In this document: piece by piece, positions 57,910-64,000 of the stretch
Layout: every line of letters starts with the position of its first letter
Numbering within the stretch: position 1 is the stretch's first letter
Assembly: GCA_009691195.1 (NCBI GenBank)
Contig: SHVA01000010.1
Coordinates: 1 to 64,000, forward strand
Direction of reading: 5' to 3'
From: Solirubrobacterales bacterium
GTDB taxonomy: Bacteria > Actinomycetota > Thermoleophilia > Solirubrobacterales > 70-9
Length of the DNA: 64,000 nt
Notes under the pieces: generated by a model
Told to the model about the DNA's origin: nothing
What the model saw: the letters and a program-made list of their open reading frames with translations, nothing else
The model's database searches: none
Program-made: the position numbers and the translations under genes

Positions 57910-59489
57910 GCGGGCTGTTTCTCGCCGGAAGCGATGCCGAGCTTGGCCAGCAGTGCCCGCGCAGCGTTGTGCCCGGGGGCCCCGGTCACCTCGCCGCCGG
58001 GATGGGTGCCGACGCCACAGAGCCAGAGGCCCTCAATCGGCGTCCTGTAGCCGCTCCCAGGCAGCGGGCGGTCACCGTACAGCTGGCCCGGGATGAGGTC
58101 GATGTGACGGATGCAGCCGTCGGTGATGCCGACCCGCTCCTCGATGTCCATCGGCGTCAATAGCTCCCACTGGCGCATCGCCGAGCGAAAGTTGGGGATG
58201 AACGTGGCCACGTAGTCGATCAGGCTCTCTGCGGTCTGCTCGCGGAGCTCGTCCCAGCTGCCCGCTGAGGGCTTACTCGGCGCGTAGAGGGTCCAGATCG
58301 AGACGATCTCGCCCTCCCCCTGGGTAAGGGTCTTGTCGTAGGCCGTCGGCACCTGGATATGACAGACGGGCTCGCCGGGGATCTCTCCGGCCTGCGCCTG
58401 ATCCCAGGCGCGGCGGTAGGTCTCGAAGCCATCGGGCGCCAGGGTCACGTAGGTCGAGTAGCGCGGATCGTGATCGGGGCCAAGATACGGCGAGAGATCG
58501 AGCGGCTCGTCAAGGACGGCGTGGAACTTGAGACAGGCCGCCTTGGTCGAAAGGCCCTCGATCTGGGAGCGAAAGCCAGCGTCGATGTCAGCCGCATCGA
58601 CCAGCTTCAGGAACGTTCGCTTTGGATCGGCGTTGGAGACGACCGTAGCCGCACTCAACTCCTCGCCGCCGACAAGGCGAACGCCGGTGGCGCGCCCGTC
58701 CTCGACGAGGATCTTCTCGACCTCGCTCTCGGTCTTGATGACCACTCCCTGCTCGATGGCGGCCTTGGCCATCGCCTGAGTGATCCCGCCCATGCCTCCT
58801 TCGACGACCGAGGGCACCGACCCGTTCGGTTCGTTGGTGTGCCACCAGGCCTCGGACCAGGCGCTGCCCGGTGCGTAGGGATCCCCGATGTCGCAGATCA
58901 AGACCAACGCGGCACCAACGCGCTCGTCCTCGAAGTACTCGCTGGCCAGCTCAGCGATCGATGCCGTCTGCAAGCGCTCGAACAGCTCAAGTTCTCCGAT
59001 CTCGGCGGCTTGCTCGCGGATCTCCTCGATCGTCGGCGGCTGGCGCAAGAAGAAGGGATGGACGATGCTCGCGGCTCGCTCCCAGAACTCAAGCCACTCG
59101 CCAAAGCGCTCGGCGTCCTTGGGGCTGATGCGGGCGATCTCCTCGCGGGTGCGGTCGTCGTCCTCCCAGAAGGCCAGGTACTGCTGGTCACGGAGCGGCA
59201 ATACCGGCAGCGGGTCGATGGCATGGCGGACGAATCCGTGACCGGCCAGATCCATGTCCTCGACGACCTTCTCCTGCAGGTTCCAGCAGACGTAGGAGCA
59301 GGTCGACATGTTGTAGCCGGGGAAGATCTCCTCGGTGTACGCGGCGCCGCCAACCTTCTCGCGGCGCTCCAGCACTGCCACGTCGAGCCCCGCTTCGGCC
59401 AGGTAGAAGGAGGCGACCAGTCCGTTGTGCCCGCCGCCGACGATGATCACGTCGTGGTCGTTGCCGTTCCTGCTCTGGGCCATGTTCAC
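57906..59489 (-). CDS. Phytoene-desaturase-like NAD(P)/FAD oxidoreductase
   Basis: 527 residues, COG1233/PYROXD2-type flavoprotein. The N-terminal dinucleotide motif is DVIIVGGGHNGLVASFYLAEAGLDVAVLERR. The C-terminal FAD segment is LWLCGVGTHPGGEVTGAPGHNAAR. It is not a carotenoid enzyme by context: there are no crt neighbours, and it sits between an aldehyde dehydrogenase and a transporter. The start is GTG 59489 (GTGA overlap) or ATG 59483. It may oxidise a ring or amine intermediate. Confidence 0.85.
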   Translation of the reverse strand: MNMAQSRNGNDHDVIIVGGGHNGLVASFYLAEAGLDVAVLERREKVGGAAYTEEIFPGYNMSTCSYVCWNLQEKVVEDMDLAGHGFVRHAIDPLPVLPLRDQQYLAFWEDDDRTREEIARISPKDAERFGEWLEFWERAASIVHPFFLRQPPTIEEIREQAAEIGELELFERLQTASIAELASEYFEDERVGAALVLICDIGDPYAPGSAWSEAWWHTNEPNGSVPSVVEGGMGGITQAMAKAAIEQGVVIKTESEVEKILVEDGRATGVRLVGGEELSAATVVSNADPKRTFLKLVDAADIDAGFRSQIEGLSTKAACLKFHAVLDEPLDLSPYLGPDHDPRYSTYVTLAPDGFETYRRAWDQAQAGEIPGEPVCHIQVPTAYDKTLTQGEGEIVSIWTLYAPSKPSAGSWDELREQTAESLIDYVATFIPNFRSAMRQWELLTPMDIEERVGITDGCIRHIDLIPGQLYGDRPLPGSGYRTPIEGLWLCGVGTHPGGEVTGAPGHNAARALLAKLGIASGEKQPA

Positions 59490-60955
59490 TCCGTTGTTCC
59501 GTCGAGGATCTGCAAGGTCTTCAGGTCGCTGTAGAAGTCGAGCGCGTAGTCGCCGCCTTCACGACCGATTCCCGAGATGCCAATGCCACCAAAGGGGGCG
59601 GTCAGGTCGCGGACCAGGAAGGTGTTGACCCAGACCGTCCCGGCACGAACCGCTCGGCCGACACGCTCCGCCCTCTCGGCCGAAGCCGTGTAGACGATTC
59701 CCGAGAGCCCGTACTCGGTCGAGTTGGCCAGCTCAATCGCCTCCGCTTCGTCGGCGAAGGTCTGCAGGGTCAGAACTGGGCCGAAGACCTCGCGCTGGAC
59801 GATCTCGCTGTCATTGGAAGCGGGCTCGACCAAGGTCGGCTCGTAGAAGAGCTCGCCGGCGTCTGACGGGCGACCACCGATCACGATCTTGTCGCCGGCG
59901 TCGCGAGCCCGATCAACGAAGCCTTCGACCCGCGAGAGGTGATCAGGATGGATCAGCGGCGAGACAGTTGTCGCGTCGTCGCGCGGATCGCCGAGGACGT
60001 GCTCGGCGGCCTTGCTCTTGAAAAGCTTGGTGAACTCGTCCAAGACCGACTCCTCGACCAGAAGCCTCGTACCCGCGAGGCAGACCTGGCCCGCATCGTC
60101 GTACTGGCCCGCGGCCTTCTGGGCGGCGGCCTCGAGGTCGGCGTCGGCGAAGACGATCAGCGGGTTCTTGCCGCCAAGCTCGGCGGTGAACGGCACCAGA
60201 TTGCCGGCGGCCGTGGTGGCGATCAAGCGCCCAGTCTCCGGAGAGCCCGTGAACGAGATCCGCCGCATCTCGGGCCTCGCCACAAGAGCGGCGCCCGCCT
60301 CCTCGCCGATTCCCTGCAGGACGTTGAAGACACCAGCGGGTAGGCCGGCCTCGTCGGCAAGCTCAGCGAGCATCGAGCAGCTCAGCGGCGCCCACTCCGG
60401 CGGCTTCAGGACGACGGTGCAGCCGGCGGCCAGTGCCGGCGCCGTCTTCCAAGTCGAGAGCATGAACGGGGCGTTCCACGGGGTGATCACGGCGGCCGGG
60501 CCCGCGGGCATCCGCTGGACCCGGTTCCAGGTGCCGTTTGAGCTCCAATCGCGCTCCTCGTAGGCGACAGCCAGATCCGCGTAGGAACGGTAGTTGCGAG
60601 CACCGCGGCCGATCACCCTCGCCTTGAGCGACCTGATCAGCATGGCCATGTCGTCGCATTCGACTTCGGCGATGCGCTCGACGTTCTCGTCGATCAGATC
60701 AGCGAGCCGGTGCAGATAGGGAGATCGCCCAGCAGCCCCGAGCGCGGCCCACTCTGGAAAGGCTTTCTCCGCTGCCTGGGCTGCTGCCTCAGCCTCGGCC
60801 TTGCCACCGCGCGCCACGTCTGCCAGAAGCTCGCGGCTGTAGGGCGCCCGGTCCTCGAAGGTTGCCTCGCTGGCGACCCGACTGCCGCCGATGTAGTGCT
60901 CGGTCGAGACTTCCTGTCCGCGGACGGTCGCTGTCGATTCGGTTCCCGTGGTCAA
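59486..60955 (-). CDS. Aldehyde dehydrogenase (HpaE/BetB-type superfamily)
   Basis: 489 residues. Catalytic Cys292 in GQVCLAG and Glu259 in TAELGGKNP are present, as are the oxyanion Asn in ITPWNAPF and the NAD motif FTGSPETG. Closest in style to hydroxymuconic-semialdehyde dehydrogenases. The start is TTG 60955 with a TTGA overlap on the preceding stop; an ATG alternative lies much further in. It would oxidise an aldehyde formed by the ring-cleavage or amine oxidation steps next to it. Confidence 0.88.
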   Translation of the reverse strand: MTTGTESTATVRGQEVSTEHYIGGSRVASEATFEDRAPYSRELLADVARGGKAEAEAAAQAAEKAFPEWAALGAAGRSPYLHRLADLIDENVERIAEVECDDMAMLIRSLKARVIGRGARNYRSYADLAVAYEERDWSSNGTWNRVQRMPAGPAAVITPWNAPFMLSTWKTAPALAAGCTVVLKPPEWAPLSCSMLAELADEAGLPAGVFNVLQGIGEEAGAALVARPEMRRISFTGSPETGRLIATTAAGNLVPFTAELGGKNPLIVFADADLEAAAQKAAGQYDDAGQVCLAGTRLLVEESVLDEFTKLFKSKAAEHVLGDPRDDATTVSPLIHPDHLSRVEGFVDRARDAGDKIVIGGRPSDAGELFYEPTLVEPASNDSEIVQREVFGPVLTLQTFADEAEAIELANSTEYGLSGIVYTASAERAERVGRAVRAGTVWVNTFLVRDLTAPFGGIGISGIGREGGDYALDFYSDLKTLQILDGTTE

Positions 60956-61749
60956 AGCACTTTCACCGTCTCGAGGTCGTCAACCGTGTAGCCGAAGCTG
61001 AAGCGATAGCCGCGGCCCAGCTTCACCGGCACCAGTAGCTCGTGCTCCTCGCCTGGGGCCGCGCTGAGCTCAAGGGTCGCCTCGCCCTCCCAGATCTCGG
61101 AACTGGCTCGATCACGGCTGGCGGCGCGAACGAGCTCGTGGACCTGCGGATCCTCGTGGTCGCCCTTGCTGAGGCGCGGGAAGTGCCTGACGTTGACTAT
61201 CGGCGCCGCGTTGTGCTCGGGTCCGTTCTCGCTGACGCCCTCGAGAGTGACCGTGGCCTTGGCGATCAGGTGCCCGCGGGCCGTGCAGACGGCCCCGAAC
61301 TTCGAGCCGCTGGCAACGCCCGGATCAGCAGCGCAGGCCAGCCCGAAGGTGCGCGTCATCCAGATCGTCCCCAGCTTCTTGGGAAAGCCCTGAATCCAGC
61401 CGCGCGCCATCGCGAAGTCCTGATCGACCCAGATGAAGACGCAGGTCGTCACCTCTTCACCATCGAGCAGGGCGTTGGCGACGATGAAGAACTCCTTGTA
61501 GTGGCCCCGGGCTGGGTCGAGGATCTCCTCTCCAGAGTCCGAGCTCGATTGCCAGTCGGCGAAGATGGCCGCACAGCGACCGGGATCGGGGTGGGGCTCC
61601 ATTCCCTCCGGGAGCAGGCTGGTCACGACGTCGGGATCGGCCCAGTAGTCGACGACCAGGAAGTCGGCGGCGTAATGCCACGGCGGAGGCGGGACAAGCC
61701 CCGCTTTTCCAGACGGCGTGCGCGGGGTCGAATAGCCCTTCAGCGTCAT
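60952..61749 (-). CDS. Acetoacetate-decarboxylase-family protein
   Basis: 265 residues, ADC fold. The paired lysines of the active site are kept (GFPKKLG, Lys124/125, corresponding to Lys115/116 of clostridial ADC), so Schiff-base chemistry is possible. PPPWHYAADFLVVDYWADPD and LLPEGMEP match the N-terminal family segment. ATG 61749 sits inside the stop of the VOC gene (TGATG). Beyond decarboxylation, family members act as aldolase-dehydratases. The substrate here is unknown. Confidence 0.85.
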   Translation of the reverse strand: MTLKGYSTPRTPSGKAGLVPPPPWHYAADFLVVDYWADPDVVTSLLPEGMEPHPDPGRCAAIFADWQSSSDSGEEILDPARGHYKEFFIVANALLDGEEVTTCVFIWVDQDFAMARGWIQGFPKKLGTIWMTRTFGLACAADPGVASGSKFGAVCTARGHLIAKATVTLEGVSENGPEHNAAPIVNVRHFPRLSKGDHEDPQVHELVRAASRDRASSEIWEGEATLELSAAPGEEHELLVPVKLGRGYRFSFGYTVDDLETVKVL

Positions 61750-62675
61750 CAGTTCTCCAGTGGGGGTAGGGGGACACCGCGCGTCTCGAGGCTCTCGCGC
61801 TCGGACTCGATTGCGGCTTTGTCGAAGCGGAAATAGGAGCGTGGCGGCAGCGGGCCCCAGGTGTTCGAGGAGTAGCGATCGTCGGGATAGACGCGCGGCT
61901 CGTGATCTTCGGGGACGTGCTCCATGTCGCAGAAGAGCTCGACGAAGCACTCCTCCTCGACGATGCGGACGTAGGAAGCCATGTTGCCGGCGATGCCGTG
62001 GCGCACCGGGCCCCAGCCCAGCCAGCGCCCGTGGCGCGCGAGGTGGTCGAGCGCGGCGATCTTGTGGCCGAAGTCGACGTACTCGAAGGCCAGGTGATGC
62101 GGATGGGCGTGGCCCATGTCGACCAGGGCCATCACGTGGTGCTCGGAGCCGATCCTCAGCCAAACCCCAGCCTCGTCAAGTCGGTCCGAGACCTTCATTC
62201 CCAGGACGTCGCAGTAGAAGCGGGTCTGCTCCTCAAGCTGGCCGGTAAGGAAATTGACGTGGCCGAGCTTGCGCGGAGCACCCGGGACACCGGCGGCGGG
62301 GCGAGCGTGCTGCACGTAGCGGGCAGCGCCCTCGCGTTGGCGCGCCGGAAGAAGCTGAATGCGATTCTCGTCGAGATCGCGAAAGTAGAGCCCGCCGTCA
62401 CCGTCGTTCTCGGTCGCGACGCCAATGCCCTCGAGGTGCGAGCGCGCCGCGGCGATGTCGCAACTCGGATGCAGCTCCCAGGCCACGTGCTCGATCCCTG
62501 TGTGCTCACCCGCGGTCAACTCCAGGCAGAAGGGCTCGTCGTCACAGGCCAAGCGCACGGCGTCCCCGTCGCGGGAGCGCTCGACGAGACCGAACTCGGC
62601 ACTCCAGCGCCCCGCGGCCTCGTGAAGATCGCGAACCGTGAGCCCGACGTGGTCGATGTAGGCAACACGGATCAC
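61749..62675 (-). CDS. VOC-family extradiol-type dioxygenase
   Basis: 308 residues with two vicinal-oxygen-chelate modules, as in type I extradiol ring-cleavage enzymes (BphC/HpaD). The C-terminal module carries the metal set: His in LGHVNFL, His in HHLAFEYVD and Glu in CFVELFCDME. The N-terminal module (VAYIDHVGLTVRDL) is structural. Start GTG 62675 overlaps the P450 stop (GTGA). If active, it would cleave a catechol-like ring, but some VOC enzymes do other chemistry. Confidence 0.85.
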   Translation of the reverse strand: MIRVAYIDHVGLTVRDLHEAAGRWSAEFGLVERSRDGDAVRLACDDEPFCLELTAGEHTGIEHVAWELHPSCDIAAARSHLEGIGVATENDGDGGLYFRDLDENRIQLLPARQREGAARYVQHARPAAGVPGAPRKLGHVNFLTGQLEEQTRFYCDVLGMKVSDRLDEAGVWLRIGSEHHVMALVDMGHAHPHHLAFEYVDFGHKIAALDHLARHGRWLGWGPVRHGIAGNMASYVRIVEEECFVELFCDMEHVPEDHEPRVYPDDRYSSNTWGPLPPRSYFRFDKAAIESERESLETRGVPLPPLEN

Positions 62676-63904
62676 TTCGGTGAGACCCGCACCGGCATCC
62701 GCTTGATCCCGTTGAAGAAGTTGGAGCGCAGCCGCTCGGGCGGCCCCGTCAACTCGATCTCATCGATTCGATCTAGCAGGATGTCGAAGACGATCCCGAC
62801 CTCGAGCCGAGCTAGATGAGAGCCCATGCAGGTGTGGACCCCGCCCGGGCCGAAGCTGACGTGCCGGTTCGGGTCGCGGCCGACGTCGAACGTGTGGGGA
62901 TCGTCGAAGACGCTCTCGTCGAAATTGGCCGAGACGAACCAGGTGGTCACCTTGTCCCCGGCCGAGATTTTCGTATCCGCGAGCTCAGTGTCCTCGGCCG
63001 CGGTGCGTCTGAAGTGGTAGACGGGCGTCGCCCAGCGAAGCATCTCGTTCGCGGCCGAGTCGAGCAGGCTGCGGTCAGATCGGAGCCGCTCGAGCTGGTC
63101 CGGGTTTTCCATCAGAGCCAGCATCCCGTGGGTGATCGTGTGACGCGTCGTCTCGTTGCCGGCCGTCGCCAGGAGCAGGAAGTAGACGTCGTACTCCTGC
63201 TGGGTCAGCGGCTCGGTTGCGAGCTGGGTGACGACGTCGTCCCGCGGCGCCTTGCGACGCTCGGCTGCCAGTCCCCGGCCGAATTCGAACATCTCCATCG
63301 CGGCGGGACTCGAGAACGGGAGGTGCCGGTGGGCGTCGTCCTCGCCGCTTGCGTACTCGGGGTCCTGGTTGCCGAGCAAGCGATCGCCGAGGTCGATGAT
63401 CGTGCGGCGCTCCTCATGCGGAACGCCGAGGATCTCCGCGAAGACCTGCATCGGAATCTCCGAGCTGATCTCGCCGACGAACTCGAACTCGTCCTTCTCG
63501 AGCGCGAGGTCGAGTACTTCCTCGGTGACGTTTCGGATCTTGTCCTCCCAGACGCGGACCGCCCGCGCAGTGAAGCGCCGGTTCAGCATTCCGCGCAGCT
63601 CGTCGTGGCGGGGTGGGTCCATGTCGAGCATCGACTTGCGCCCCTCGATGTACTCCGGATCGATGTCTTCGAGCGAGGTGCCGCCCAGCTCGGAGGAGAA
63701 CACGCCCGGGTTGCGGTGGACCGCGCGTATGTCCTCGTAGCGGGTCACGGCCCAGAAGCCGGAGCCATCGGTCTCGTCATTCCAGTGAACCGGGTCCTCG
63801 CGCCTGAGGGTCGTGAACCACTCGTGCGGGACCCGCTCCACGAACGCGTCGTGATCGGAGAGGTCGATCTCGCTCAAGGGGACTGTCGTCGTCGGTTCGG
63901 TCAT
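62672..63904 (-). CDS. Cytochrome P450
   Basis: 410 residues, soluble bacterial type. The I-helix oxygen motif AGNETT is at 248-253, ExxR is Glu287-Arg290 (EMLR), and the heme-thiolate loop FGPGGVHTCMG contains Cys359. ATG 63904 has AGGAG six bases upstream and lies 8 bases after the preceding stop. Ferredoxin and reductase partners are not in the window. The pairing with a glutamine-synthetase-like gene resembles the piperidine/morpholine (pip/mor) loci of mycobacteria, where P450s open cyclic amines. Confidence 0.92.
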   Translation of the reverse strand: MTEPTTTVPLSEIDLSDHDAFVERVPHEWFTTLRREDPVHWNDETDGSGFWAVTRYEDIRAVHRNPGVFSSELGGTSLEDIDPEYIEGRKSMLDMDPPRHDELRGMLNRRFTARAVRVWEDKIRNVTEEVLDLALEKDEFEFVGEISSEIPMQVFAEILGVPHEERRTIIDLGDRLLGNQDPEYASGEDDAHRHLPFSSPAAMEMFEFGRGLAAERRKAPRDDVVTQLATEPLTQQEYDVYFLLLATAGNETTRHTITHGMLALMENPDQLERLRSDRSLLDSAANEMLRWATPVYHFRRTAAEDTELADTKISAGDKVTTWFVSANFDESVFDDPHTFDVGRDPNRHVSFGPGGVHTCMGSHLARLEVGIVFDILLDRIDEIELTGPPERLRSNFFNGIKRMPVRVSPK

Positions 63905-63912
63905 CTCTGCTC

Positions 63913-64000
63913 CTAGAGGTGTCGCAGGTACTCGTCGATTTCCCAGTCCGAGACCCACTGGCTGTGGCGCTCGCACTCGAAGCGCTTGGTGGCGACGAAG
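63913..64000 (-). CDS. Glutamine-synthetase-like protein, C-terminal end (truncated by window edge)
   Basis: Only the last 28 codons are inside the window. They read KRFECERHSQWVSDWEIDEY and end with LRHL and TAG, which is the typical C-terminus of glutamine-synthetase-fold gamma-glutamyl-amide ligases. The stop lies 8 bases before the P450 start, so it is first of the visible operon. By position it could glutamylate an amine substrate. The call is moderate because of the short length. Confidence 0.6.
   Translation of the reverse strand, partial: FVATKRFECERHSQWVSDWEIDEYLRHL

Noticed and set aside
57906-59489. Carotenoid desaturase (CrtI)
   Set aside because: No other carotenoid genes nearby; the sequence fits the broader COG1233 oxidoreductases and the operon is catabolic.

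Overview
The window is GC-rich, densely packed bacterial chromosome. Start codons are often GTG (sometimes TTG) and neighbouring genes often overlap by 4 bases (GTGA, ATGA). The order pdxS-pdxT ... yebC-ruvC-ruvA-ruvB ... secDF ... relA is the classic actinobacterial neighbourhood. A small secreted protein beginning RRPSPAMVVAVIAL (36.6 kb) belongs to a family that is greatly expanded in Solirubrobacterales/Thermoleophilia. I infer an actinobacterium of that class; this rests on gene content and has not been tested by phylogeny.

Left third (1-27.5 kb): mostly housekeeping. It holds the CorA end, two HIT hydrolases, a phosphohexomutase, a metallo-beta-lactamase-fold hydrolase, a lipid kinase, relA/spoT, recJ, a secreted phosphoesterase, fused secDF, ruvBAC, yebC, an M29 aminopeptidase, pdxT/pdxS and an RpiR-type regulator. 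Set into this conserved block are six paralogous secreted P-domain-like proteins with no protease attached: five between ruvC and yebC and one just beyond yebC. One of them carries an apparent 1-base frameshift in its signal peptide.

Middle (27.5-37.3 kb): a lipoprotein, a micro-ORF with an almost perfect anti-16S ribosome-binding site, and two tandem 516/528-residue secreted proteins. Each of these two shows a complete set of PHM/DBH-type copper ligands (HH, H, HxH, M) followed by a C-terminal cupredoxin domain. Then come a diguanylate cyclase gene split by one base, a DUF3089 hydrolase, a lipase-like hydrolase and a ZIP metal transporter.

Right part (37.3-64 kb): a catabolic region. It begins at the 3' half of a tRNA-Met(CAT), cut exactly at the anticodon loop and followed by a 12-bp tandem repeat, which looks like an integration scar. 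Behind it lie a polyamine/betaine-type ABC transporter operon (with a luciferase-family oxidoreductase and an SDR), three regulators (GntR, Lrp, TetR), and a set resembling glycine-betaine demethylation: Rieske oxygenase, DgcA-like flavoprotein, GcvT-like methyltransferase, PurU, EtfB/EtfA and a DgcB-like Fe-S membrane protein. Three promoters of this set share a CAA(A)CTATCC element. A second, tightly overlapping leftward operon enters from the right edge: glutamine-synthetase-like C-terminus, P450, extradiol-type VOC protein, acetoacetate-decarboxylase-like protein, aldehyde dehydrogenase, phytoene-desaturase-like oxidoreductase and EamA transporter. It converges on a PLP decarboxylase. Together these suggest uptake and oxidative breakdown of N-methylated or secondary amines, with one-carbon units leaving as formate through PurU and electrons entering the quinone pool through ETF. 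No CRISPR array, rRNA or intact tRNA was found.
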